From NCBI RefSeq assembly GCF_050947335.1, contig NW_027473351.1:310001-374000 (forward strand): a stretch of 64,000 nt of DNA, written 5' to 3'. Shown here piece after piece: positions 1 through 11,421 of the stretch. Numbering within the stretch: the stretch's first letter is position 1; every line of letters starts with the position of its first letter. Origin of the DNA: Megachile rotundata (taxonomy: Eukaryota > Arthropoda > Insecta > Hymenoptera > Megachilidae). Below the pieces are notes generated by a model. It saw nothing but the letters and a program-made list of their open reading frames with translations, made no database searches and was not told where the DNA came from. A program made the translations under genes and the position numbers.

Positions 1-34
1 TCGTATGATTGTGATTGTATGATTGTTTTTGTAT

Positions 35-230
35 GATTGTGATTGTATGATTGTGATTGTATGATTGTGATTGTATGATTGTGATTGTATGATTGTGATT
101 GTATGATTGTGATTGTATGATTGTGATTGTATGATTGTGATTGTATGATTGTGATTGTATGATTGTGATTGTATGATTGTGATTGTATGATTGTGATTGT
201 ATGATTGTGATTGTATGATTGTGATTGTAT
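35..230. repeat. Homogeneous run of 14 perfect units
   Basis: Fourteen consecutive identical copies of the canonical 14-mer lie between a variant unit with a gtttttg core and the variant ggctgtgatcatat at 231. Runs this clean suggest recent local slippage or conversion. Confidence 0.9.
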
Positions 231-314
231 GGCTGTGATCATATGATTGTGATCATATGATTGTGATTGTATGATTGTTTTTGTATGATTGTGATTGTAT
301 GATTGTGATTGTAT

Positions 315-398
315 GATTGTGATCGTTTGATTGTGGTTGAATAATTATTGTTCTATTATTGTGATTGTATGATTGTTCTTGTATGATTATGATCGTAT
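315..398. repeat. Divergent six-unit marker block, copy 1
   Basis: Six units in register carry many substitutions. They include gattgtgatcgttt (315), gattgtggttgaat (329), aattattgttctat (343), gattgttcttgtat (371) and gattatgatcgtat (385). The unit at 343 differs from canonical at five positions, making it one of the most diverged units in the window. The same block recurs only once, at 2,373, exactly 2,058 bp (147 units) downstream. One position differs: gattgtggttgaat here, gattgtggttgtat there. Confidence 0.9.
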
Positions 399-790
399 GA
401 TTGTGATTGTATGATTGTGGTTGTATCATTGTGATTGTATGATTGTGATCATATGATTGTGATCATATGATTGTGATTGTATGATTGTTTTTGTATGATT
501 GTGATTGTATGATTGTGATTGTATGATTGTGATTGTATGATTGTGATTGTATGATTGTGATTGTATCATTGTGATTGTATGATTGTGATCATATGATTGT
601 GATTGTATGATTGTGATTGTATGATTGTTTTTGTATGATTGTGATTGTATGATTGTGATTGTATGATTGTGATTGTATGATTGTGATTGTATGATTGTGA
701 TTGTATGATTGTGATTGTATGACTGTGATTGTATGATTGCGATAGTATGATTGTGATTGTATGATTGTGATTGTATGATTGTGATTGTAT

Positions 791-1063
791 GATTGTGATT
801 GTATGATTGAGATTGTATGATTGTGATTGTATTATTGTGATTGTATGATTGTGATTGTATGATTGTGATTGTATGATTGTGAATGTATGATTGTGATTGT
901 ATGATAGTGATTGTGTGATTCTGATTGTATGATTGTTTTTGTATGATTGTGATTGTATAGTAGTAATTGTATGATTGTCATCGTATGACTGTGATTGTAT
1001 GATTGTTTTTGTATGATTGTGATTGTATAGTAGTAATTGTATGATTGTCTTCGTATGATTGTG
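791..1063. repeat. 700-bp-spaced duplication, left copy
   Basis: The order of variant units here (gagattg, ttattg, gaatg, gatagtgattgtgtg, then a paired agtagtaattgtat cassette at 959 and 1,029) is repeated 700 bp (50 units) downstream at 1,491-1,763 with a few substitutions. After about 1,063 the copies diverge: gatcgtatgatag here, gattgtatgattg there. Confidence 0.8.
959..1056. repeat. Paired agtagtaattgtat cassette (first of many)
   Basis: A recurring two-part marker. The unit agtagtaattgtat (959) is followed by gattgtcatcgtat. Exactly 70 bp (five units) later a second agtagtaattgtat (1,029) is followed by gattgtcttcgtat. Further pairs start at 1,659/1,729, 2,079/2,149, 2,905/2,975, 6,867/6,937, 7,259/7,329, 8,337/8,407, 10,731/10,801, 11,123/11,193, 11,599/11,669 and onward across the array. 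Single copies occur at 3,507, 5,621, 7,665 and 9,485. On the minus strand this unit reads Leu-Leu-Leu-Tyr in place of Gln-Ser-Gln-Ser-Tyr. It is a cassette-level HOR marker with no recognised function. Confidence 0.9.
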
Positions 1064-1252
1064 ATCGTATGATAGTGATTGTATGATTGTGATTGTATGA
1101 TTGTGATTGTATGATTGTGATTGTATGATTGTGATTGTATGATTGTGCTGGTATGATTGTGATTGTATGATTGTGATTGTATGATTGTGATTGTATCATT
1201 GTGATTGCATGATTGTTTTTGTATGATTGTGATTTCATGATTGTAATTGTAT

Positions 1253-1350
1253 GATTGTGCCTGTATGATTGTGATGGTATGATTGTGATTGTATGATTGC
1301 GATTGTATGATTGCAATTTTATGAGTGTGATTATATGATTATGATTGTAT
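1253..1350. repeat. Marker block with gattgtgcctgtat (first of eleven)
   Basis: The block begins with gattgtgcctgtat, then a gatggtat unit, and later gattgcaattttat, gagtgtgattatat and gattatgattgtat. The gattgtgcctgtat unit occurs at 1,253, 4,543, 41,100, 42,598, 44,558, 50,354, 52,748, 55,842, 59,314, 61,204 and 62,814. None lies between about 4.6 and 41.1 kb. The block therefore links the left edge of the window to its right third. Confidence 0.88.
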
Positions 1351-1490
1351 GATTGTGATTGTATGATTGTGATTGTATGATTGTTTTTGAATGATTGTGA
1401 TTGTATGATTGTGATTATATGATTGTGATTGCATGATTGTGATTGTATGATTGTGATTGTATGATTGAGATTGTATGATTGTGATTGTAT

Positions 1491-1763
1491 TATTGTGATT
1501 GTATGATTGAGATTGTATGATTGTGATTGGACTATTGTGATTGTATGATTGTGATTGTATGATTGTGATTGTATGATTGTGAATGTATGATTGTGATTGT
1601 ATGATAGTGATTGTGTGATTGTGATTGTATGATTGTTTTTGAATGATTGTGATTGTATAGTAGTAATTGTATGATTGTCATCGTATGATTGTGATTGTAT
1701 GATTGTTTTTGTATGATTGTGATTGTATAGTAGTAATTGTATGATTGTCTTCGTATGATTGTG
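1491..1763. repeat. 700-bp-spaced duplication, right copy
   Basis: This matches 791-1,063 in variant order, with its agtagtaattgtat cassettes at 1,659 and 1,729, exactly 700 bp after 959 and 1,029. It carries private substitutions, including ggactattg in place of gtattattg near 1,509. Confidence 0.8.
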
Positions 1764-2372
1764 ATTGTATGATTGTGATTGTATGATTGTGATTGTATGA
1801 TTGTGATTGTATGATTGTGATTGCATGATTGTGATTGTATGATTGTGATTGTATGATTGTGATTGAATGATTGTTTTTGTATGATTGTGATTGTATGATT
1901 GTGATTGTATGATTGTGATTGTATGATTGAGATTGTATGATTGTGATTGTATTATTGTGATTGTGTGATTGTGATTGTATGATTGTTATTGTATGATTGT
2001 GAATGTATGATTGTGATTGTATGATTGTGATTGTATGATTGAGATTGTATGATTGTTTTCGTATGATTGTGATTGTATAGTAGTAATTGTATGATTGTCA
2101 TCATATGATTGTGATTGTATGATTGTTTTTGTATGATTGTGATTGTATAGTAGTAATTGTATGATTGTCTTCGTATGATTGTGATCGTATGATTGTGATC
2201 GTATGATTGTGATTGTATGATTGTGATTGTATCATTGTGATTGAATGATTGTGAGCGTATGATTGTGAGTGTATGATTGTGATTGTATGATTGTTTTTGT
2301 ATGATTGTGATTGTATGATTGTGATCGTACGATTGTGATCGTACGATTGTGATCGTATGATTGTGATTGTAT

Positions 2373-2456
2373 GATTGTGATCGTTTGATTGTGGTTGTAT
2401 AATTATTGTTCTATTATTGTGATTGTATGATTGTTCTTGTATGATTATGATCGTAT
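2373..2456. repeat. Divergent six-unit marker block, copy 2
   Basis: This is the second and last copy of the block containing aattattgttctat (here at 2,401). It lies 147 units after the copy at 315-398. The two copies show that the left 2.5 kb contains an old segmental duplication whose remaining sequence has since diverged. Confidence 0.9.
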
Positions 2457-4444
2457 GATTGTAATTGCATGATTGTGATTGTATGATTGTGATTGTATGA
2501 TTGTGATTGTATGATTGTGATTGTATGATTGTGATTGTATGGTTGTGATTGTATGATTGCGATAGTATGATTGCGATTGTATGATTGCGATTGTATGATT
2601 GTGATTGTATGATTGTGATTGTATGATTGTGATTGTATGATTGTGATTGTATGATTGTGATTGTATGATTGTGATTGTATGATTGTGATTGTATTATTGT
2701 GATTGTATGATTGCGATAGTATGATTGTGATTGTACGATTGTGATTGTATGATTGTCTTCGTATGATTGTGATCGTATGATTGTGATTGTATGATTGTGA
2801 TTGTATGATTGTGATTGTATGATTGTGATTGTATGATTGTGATCATATGATTGTGATTGTATGATTGTGATTGTATGATTGTTTTTGTATGATTGTGATT
2901 GTATAGTAGTAATTGTATGATTGTCATCGTATGATTGTGATTGTATGATTGTTTTTGTATGATTGTGATTGTATAGTAGTAATTGTATGATTGTCTTCGT
3001 ATGATTGTGATCGTATGATTGTGATTGTATGATTGTGATTGTATGATTGTGATTGTATGATTGTGATTGTATCATTGTGATTGTATGATTGTGATCATAT
3101 GATTGTGATTGTATGATTGTGATTGTATGATTGTTTTTGTATGATTGTGATTGTATGATTGTGATTGTATGATTGTGATTGTATGATTGTGATTGTATTA
3201 TTGTGATTGTATGATTGTGATTGTATGATTGTGATTGTATGATTGCGATAGTATGATTGTGATTGTATGATTGTGATTGTATGATTGTGATTGTATGATT
3301 GTGATTGTATGATTGAGATTGTATGATTGTGATTGTAAGATTGTGATTGTATGATTGAGATTGTATGATTGTGATTGTATTATTGTGATTGTATGATTGT
3401 GATTGTATGATTGTGATTGTATGATTCTGAATGTATGATTGTGATTGTATGATTGTGATTGTATGATTGTGATTGTATGATTGTTTTTGTATGATTGTGA
3501 TTGTATAGTAGTAATTGTATGATTGTCATCGTATGATTGTGATTGTATGATTGTTTTTGTATGATTGTGATCGTATGATTGTGATTGTATGATTGTGATT
3601 GTATGATTGTGATCGTATGATTGTGATTGTATGATTGTGATTGTATGATTGTGATCATATGATTGTGATCATATGATTGTGATTGTATGATTGGTTTTGT
3701 ATGATTGTGATTGTATGATTGTGATTGTATGATTGTGATTGTATCATTGTGATTGTATGATTGTGATCATATGATTGTGATCATATGATTGTGATCATAT
3801 GATTGTGATTGTATGATTGTTTTTGTATGATTGTGATTGTATGATTGTGATTGTATGATTGTGATTGTATGATTGTGATTGTATGATTGTGATTGTATCA
3901 TTGTGATTGTATCATTGTGATTGTATGATTGTGATCATATGATTGTGATCGTATGATTGTGATTGTATCATTGCTTTTCTATGATTGTGATTGTATGATT
4001 GCGATTGTGTGATTGTGATTGTATGATTGTGATTGTATGATTGTGATTGTATGATTGGGATGGTATGATTGTGATTGTATGATTGTGATTGTATGATTGT
4101 GATGGTATGATTGTGATTGTATGATTTGAATTGTATGATTGCGATTGTATCACTGTTTTTGTATGATTGTGATTGTATGATTGTGATTGTATGATTGTGA
4201 TTGCATGATTGTGATTGAATGATTGTGATTGTATGATTGTGATTGTACGATTGTGATTGTATGATTGCGATAGTATGATTGTGATTGTATGATTGTGATT
4301 GTATGATTGTGATTGTATGATTGTGATTGTATGATTGTGATTGTATGATTGTGATTGTATGATTGTGATTGTATGATTGTGATTGTAAGATGGCGCGTGT
4401 ATGATTGAGATTGTATGATTGTGATTGTATGATTGTGATCATAT

Positions 4445-4486
4445 GGTTCTGATTGTTCGATTGCGATTGTACGATTGTGATTACAT
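4445..4486. repeat. Marker block with ggttctgattgttc (first of eight)
   Basis: Three variant units stand in a row: ggttctgattgttc, gattgcgattgtac, gattgtgattacat. The first recurs at 41,002, 42,500, 44,460, 52,650, 55,744, 61,106 and 62,716. Each time it lies about 98 bp before the gattgtgcctgtat block. The copies of that block at 50,354 and 59,314 lack this upstream part, and so does the one at 1,253. Confidence 0.88.
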
Positions 4487-4868
4487 GATTGTGATTGCAT
4501 GATTGTTTTTGTATGATTGTGATTCTATGATTGTGATTTTATGATTGTGCCTGTATGATTGTGATGGTATGATTGTGATTGTATGATTGCGATTGTATGA
4601 TTGCAATTTTATGAGTGTGATTATATGATTATGATTGTATGACTGTGATTGTATGATTGTGATTGTATGATTGTTTTTGTATGATTGTGATTGTATGATT
4701 GTGATTGTATGATTGTGATTGCATGATTGTGATTGTATGATTGTGATTGTATGATTGTGATTGTATGATTGTGAATGTATGATTGTGATTGTATGATTGT
4801 GATTGTATGATTGTGATTGTATGATTGTGAATGTATGATTTTGATTGTATTATTGTGATTGTATGATT

Positions 4869-4910
4869 GTATTTGGGAGACTGTATTTGGGAGATTGTAT
4901 TTGGGAGATT
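4869..4910. repeat. G-rich variant triplet (gtatttgggagatt), copy 1
   Basis: Three in-register units read gtatttgggagact, gtatttgggagatt, gtatttgggagatt. They are the only ggg-containing family of this type in the window and are far from the canonical unit in sequence, yet keep the 14-bp length. The minus strand reads Ser-Pro-Lys-Tyr here instead of the usual peptide. Copies exist only at 4,869, 5,149, 8,943 and 12,205. Confidence 0.93.
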
Positions 4911-4984
4911 GTAATTGTATGATTGCGATTGTATGATTGTGATTGTATGATTGTGATTGTATGATTGTGATAGTATGATTGTGA

Positions 4985-7900
4985 TTGTAAGATTGTGATT
5001 GTATGACTGTGATTGTATCATTGTGATTGTATGATTGTGATTGTATGATTGTGATTGTATGATTGTGACAGTATGATTGTGATTGTATGATTGTGATTGT
5101 ATGATTTTGATTGTATGATTGTGATTGTATGATTGTGATTGTATGATTGTATTTGGGAGACTGTATTTGGGAGATTGTACTTGGGAGATTGTAATTGTAT
5201 GATTGCGATTGTATGATTGTGATTGTATGATTGTGATTGTATGATTGTGATAGTGTGATTGTGATTGTATGATTGTGATTGTATGATTGTGATTGTATGA
5301 TTGTGATTGCATGATTGTGATTGAATGATTGTGATTGTATGATTGTGATTGTACGATTGTGATTGTACGATTGTGATTGTATTATTGTGATTGTATGATT
5401 GTGATTGTATGATTGGGATGGTGTGATTGTGATTGTATGATTGTGATTGTATGATTGTGATCGTATGCTTGTGATTATATGATTGTGATTGTATGATTGC
5501 GATAGTATGATTGTGATTGTATGATTGTGATTGTATGATTGTGATTGTATGATTGTGATTGTATGGTTGTGATTGTATGACTGTGATTGTATGATTGTTT
5601 TTGTATGATTGTGATTGTATAGTAGTAATTGTATGATTGTCTTCGTATGATTGTGATCGTATGATTGTGATTGTATGATTGTGATTGTATGATTGTGATT
5701 GTATGATTGTGATTGTATCATTGTTTTTGTATGATTGTGATTGTATGATTGCGATTGTGTGATTGTGATTGTATGATTGGGATGGTATGATTGTGATTGT
5801 ATGATTGTGATTGTATGATTGTGATTGCATGATTGTGATTGTATAATTGTGATCGTATGATTGTGATTGTATGATTGTGATTGCATGATTGTGATTGAAT
5901 GATTGTGATTGTATGATTGTGATTGTACGATTGTGATTGTATGATTGAGATTGTATGATTGTGATTGTATGATTGTGATTGTATGATTGTGATTGTATGA
6001 TTGAGATTGTATGATTGTGATTGTATTATTGTGATTGTATGATTGTGATTGTATGATTGTGATTGTATCATTGTTTTTGTATGACTGTGATTGTATGATT
6101 GCGATTGTGTGATTGTGATTGTATGATTGTGATTGTATGATTGTGATTGTATGATTGGGATGGTATGATTGTGATTGTATGATTGTGATTGTATGATTGT
6201 GATTGTATGATTGGGATGGTATGATTGTGATTGTATGATCGAAATTGCATGATTGTGATTGTATGATTGTGATCGTATGATTGTGATCGTATGCTTGTGA
6301 TTATATGATTGTGATTGTATGATTGCGATAGTATGATTGTGATTGTATGATTGTGATTGTATGATTGTGATTGTATGATTGTGATTGTATGATTGTGATT
6401 GTATGATTGTGATTGTTTGATTGCGATTGTATGATTGTGATTGTATGATTGTGATTTTATGATTGTGATTGTATGATTGTGATTGTATGATTGTGATTGT
6501 ATGATTGTGATTGTAAGATTGCGTGTGTATGATTGCGATTGTATGATTGTGATTGTATGATTGGGATTGTATGATTGTGTTTGTATGATTGCGATTGTAT
6601 GATTGTGATTGTATGATTGTGATTGCATGATTGTGATTGTATGATTGTGATTGTATGATTTTGATTGTATGATTGTGATTGTATGATTGTGATTGTATGA
6701 TTGTGATTGTATGATTGTGATTGTATGATTGTGATTGTATGATTGAGATTGTATGATTGTGATTGTATTATTGTGATTGTATGATTGTGAATGTATGATT
6801 GTGATTGTATGATTGTGATTGTATGATTGTGATTGTATGATTGTTTTTGTATGATTGTGATTGTATAGTAGTAATTCTATGATTGTCATCGTATGATTGT
6901 GATTGTATGATTGTTTTTGTATGATTGTGATTGTATAGTAGTAATTGTGTGATTGTCTTCGTATGATTGTGGTCGTATGATTGTGATTGTATCATTGCGA
7001 TAGTATGATTGTGATTGTATGATTGTGATTGTATGATCGTGATTGTATGATTGCGATAGTATGATTGGGATTGTGTGATTGTGATTGCATGATTGTGATT
7101 GTATGATTGAGATTGCATGATTGTGATTGTATTATTGTGATTGTATGATTGTGATTGTATGATTGTGATTGTATGTTTGTGAATGTATGACTGTGATTGT
7201 ATGATTGTGAATGTGTGATTGTGATTGTATGATTGTTTTTGTATGATTGTGATTGTATAGTAGTAATTGTATGATTGTCATCGTATGATTGTGTTTGTAT
7301 GATTGTTTTTGTATGATTGTGATTGTATAGTAGTAATTGTATGATTGTCTTCGTATGATTGTGATCGTATGATTGTGATTGTATGATTGCGATTGCATGA
7401 TTGTGATTGTATCATTGTTTTTGTATGATTGTGATTGTATGATTGCGATTGTGTGATTGTGATTGTATGATTGTGATTGTATGATTGTGATTGTATGATT
7501 GTGATTGTATGATTGAGATTGTATGATTGTGATTGTATTATTGTGATTGTATGATTGTGATTGTATGATTGTGATTGTATGATTGTGAATGTATGAGTGT
7601 GATTGTATGATTGTGATTGTATGACTGTGATTGTATGATTGTTTTTGTATGATTGTGATTGTATAGTAGTAATTGTATGATTGTCTTCGTATGATTGTGA
7701 TCGTATGATTGTGATCGTATGATTGTGATCGTATGATTGTGATCGTATGATTGTGATTGTATGATTGTGATTGTATGATTGTGATTGTATGATTGTGATT
7801 GTATGATTGTGATTGTATCATTGTTTTTGTATGATTGTGATTGTATGATTGCGATTGTGTGATTGTGATTGTATGATTGGGATGGTATGATTGTGATTGT

Positions 7901-8159
7901 ATGATTGTGATTGTATGATTGTGATTGCATGATTGTGATTGTATGATTGTGATTGTATGATTGTGATTGTATGATTGTGATTGCATGATTGTGATTGAAT
8001 GATTGTGATTGTATGATTGTGATTGTACGATTGTGATTGTAGGATTGCGATAGTATGATTGTGATTGTATGATTGTGTTTGTATGATTGTGATTGTATGA
8101 TTGTGATTGTATGATTGTGATTGTATGATTGCGATTGTATGATTGAGATGGTATGATTG
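4985..8159. repeat. HOR-A copy 0 (diverged)
   Basis: Long stretches match HOR-A copy 1 at offsets of 3,794 bp (near 5.0-5.3 kb) and 3,864 bp (near 6.0-7.8 kb). These are 271 and 276 units, so five units were gained or lost between them. Shared markers include the G-rich triplet, gatcgaaattgcat-type units, aagattgcgtgtgtat and the cassettes at 6,867/6,937 and 7,259/7,329. The last 0.3 kb (7.87-8.16 kb), containing gtaggattgcgatag at 8,039, reappears at 14.68-14.99 kb. Confidence 0.75.
5149..5190. repeat. G-rich variant triplet, copy 2
   Basis: This lies 280 bp (20 units) after copy 1. The third unit has a private change, gtacttgggagatt. The surrounding 100-130 bp also match, so this is a local 280-bp duplication. 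Confidence 0.92.
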
Positions 8160-8462
8160 TGATTGTATGATTGTGATTGTATGATTGAGATTGTATGATT
8201 GTGACTGTATTATTGTGATTGTATGATTGTGATTGTATGATTGTGATTGTATGATTGTGAATGTATGATTGTGATTGTATGATTGTGATTGTATGATTGT
8301 GCTTGTATGATTGTTTTTGTATGATTGTGATTGTATAGTAGTAATTGTATGATTGTCATCGTATGATTGTGATTGTATGATTGTTTTTGTATGACTGTGA
8401 TTGTATAGTAGTAATTGTATGATTGTCTTCGTATGATTGTGATTGTATTATTGTGATTGTAT

Positions 8463-8700
8463 GATTGTGATTGTATGATTGTGATTGTATGATTGTGATT
8501 GTATGATTGTGATTGTATGATTGTGATTGTATGATTGTGATTGTATGATTGTGATTGTATGATTGTGATTGTATGATTGTGATTGTATGATTGTGATTGT
8601 ATGATTGTGATTGTATGATTGTGATTGTATGATTGTGATTGTATGATTGTGATTGTATGATTGTGATTGTATGATTGTGATTGTATGATTGTGATTGTAT
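8463..8700. repeat. Longest perfect run noted: 17 units
   Basis: Seventeen identical canonical units lie between a tattgtgattgtat unit (8,449) and gattgagattgtat (8,701). The equivalent slot in HOR-A copy 2 (11,725-11,962) also has 17 units, one of them changed. In the partial third copy the slot has 12 (15,295-15,462). The slot therefore varies in length between copies. Confidence 0.92.
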
Positions 8701-8942
8701 GATTGAGATTGTATGATTGTGATTGTATTATTGTGATTGTATGATTGTGATTGTATGATTGTGATTGTATGATTGTGATTGTAAGATTGTGATTGTATGA
8801 CTGTGATTGTATCATTGTGATTGTATGATTGTGATTGTATGATTGTGATTGTATGATTGTGACAGTATGATTGTGATTGTATGATTGTGATTGTATGATT
8901 TTGATTGTATGATTGTGATTGTATGATTGTGATTGTATGATT

Positions 8943-8984
8943 GTATTTGGGAGACTGTATTTGGGAGATTGTATTTGGGAGATT
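8943..8984. repeat. G-rich variant triplet, copy 3
   Basis: Same triplet as at 4,869, inside HOR-A copy 1. It lies 3,794 bp (271 units) after the copy at 5,149. Confidence 0.93.
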
Positions 8985-11421
8985 GTAATTGTATGATTGC
9001 GATTGTATGATTGTGATTGTATGATTGTGATTGTATGATTGTGATAGTGTGATTGTGATTGTATGATTGTGATTGTATGATTGTGATTGTATGATTGTGA
9101 TTGCATGATTGTGATTGAATGATTGTGATTGTATGATTGTGATTGTACGATTGTGATTGTACGATTGTGATTGTATTATTGTGATTGTATGATTGTGATT
9201 GTATGATTGGGATGGTGTGATTGTGATTGTATGATTGTGATTGTATGATTGTGATTGTATGATTGGGATGGTATGATTGTGATTGTATGATCGAAATTGC
9301 ATGATTGTGATTGTATGATTGTGATCGTATGCTTGTGATTATATGATTGTGATTGTATGATTGCGATAGTATGATTGTGATTGTATGATTGTGATTGTAT
9401 GATTGTGATTGTATGATTGTGATTGTATGGTTGTGATTGTATGACTGTGATTGTATGATTGTTTTTGTATGATTGTGATTGTATAGTAGTAATTGTATGA
9501 TTGTCTTCGTATGATTGTGATCGTATGATTGTGATTGTATGATTGTGATTGTATGATTGTGATTGTATGATTGTGATTGTATCATTGTTTTTGTATGATT
9601 GTGATTGTATGATTGCAATTGTGTGATTGTGATTGTATGATTGGGATGGTATGATTGTGATTGTATGATTGTGATTGTATGATTGTGATTGCATGATTGT
9701 GATTGTATGATTGTCATCGTATGATTGTGATTGTATGATTGTGATTGCATGATTGTGATTGAATGATTGTGATTGTATGATTGTGATTGTACGATTGTGA
9801 TTGTATGATTGAGATTGTATGATTGTGATTGTATGATTGTGATTGTATGATTGTGATTGTATGATTGAGATTGAATGATTGTGATTGTATTATTGTGATT
9901 GTATGATTGTGATTGTATGATTGTGATTGTATCATTGTTTTTGTATGATTGTGATTGTATGATTGCGATTGTGTGATTGTGATTGTATGATTGTGATTGT
10001 ATGATTGTGATTGTATGATTGGGATGGTATGATTGTGATTGTATGATTGTGATTGTATGATTGTGATTGTATGATTGGGATGGTATGATTGTGATTGTAT
10101 GATCGAAATTGCATGATTGTGATTGTATGATTGTGATCGTATGCTTGTGATTATATGATTGTGATTGTATGATTGCGATAGTATGATTGTGATTGTATGA
10201 TTGTGATTGTATGATTGTGATTGTATGATTGTGATTGTATGATTGTGATTGTATGATTGTGATTGTTTGATTGCGATTGTATGATTGTGATTGTATGATT
10301 GTGATTTTATGATTGTGATTGTATGATTGTGATTGTATGATTGTGATTGTATGATTGTGATTGTATGATTGTGATTGTAAGATTGCGTGTGTATGATTGC
10401 GATTGTATGATTGTGATTGTATGATTGTGATTGTATGATTGTGTTTGTATGATTGCGATTGTATGATTGTGATTGTATGATTGTGATTGCATGATTGTGA
10501 TTGTATGATTGTGATTGTATGATTTTGATTGTATGATTGTGATTGTATGATTGTGATTGTATGATTGTGATTGTATGATTGTGATTGTATGATTGTGATT
10601 GTATGATTGAGATTGTATGATTGTGATTGTATTATTGTGATTGTATGATTGTGAATGTATGATTGTGATTGTATGATTGTGATTGTATGATTGTGATTGT
10701 ATGATTGTTTTTGTATGATTGTGATTGTATAGTAGTAATTCTATGATTGTCATCGTATGATTGTGATTGTATGATTGTTTTTGTATGATTGTGATTGTAT
10801 AGTAGTAATTGTGTGATTGTCTTCGTATGATTGTGGTTGTATGATTGTGATTGTATCATTGCGATAGTATGATTGTGATTGTATGATTGTGATTGTATGA
10901 TCGTGATTGTATGATTGCGATAGTATGATTGGGATTGTGTGATTGTGATTGCATGATTGTGATTGTATGATTGAGATTGCATGATTGTGATTGTATTATT
11001 GTGATTGTATGATTGTGATTGTATGATTGTGATTGTATGTTTGTGAATGTATGACTGTGATTGTATGATTGTGAATGTGTGATTGTGATTGTATGATTGT
11101 TTTTGTATGATTGTGATTGTATAGTAGTAATTGTATGATTGTCATCGTATGATTGTGTTTGTATGATTGTTTTTGTATGATTGTGATTGTATAGTAGTAA
11201 TTGTATGATTGTCTTCGTATGATTGTGATCGTATGATTGTGATTGTATGATTGCGATTGCATGATTGTGATTGTATCATTGTTTTTGTATGATTGTGATT
11301 GTATGATTGCGATTGTGTGATTGTGATTGTATGATTGTGATTGTATGATTGTGATTGTATGATTGTGATTGTATGATTGTGATTGTATCATTGTTTTTGT
11401 ATGATTGTGATTGTATGATTG

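Larger units (their letters stand above)
8160..11421. repeat. HOR-A copy 1 (3,262 bp, 233 units)
   Basis: Every marker I checked recurs 3,262 bp downstream. Examples are gtgactgtat (8,201 and 11,463), the cassettes (8,337/8,407 and 11,599/11,669), the G-rich triplet and the single cassette (9,485 and 12,747). Only isolated substitutions separate the copies, for example gattgtgattatat at 11,767 against a canonical unit here. The matched tract is as long as the period, so this is one clean tandem duplication. Confidence 0.9.

Noticed and set aside
315..398. Fragment of a transposon or unique insertion
   Set aside because: Although diverged, all units keep the 14-bp register and align to the canonical unit. 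There are no terminal repeats or target duplications.
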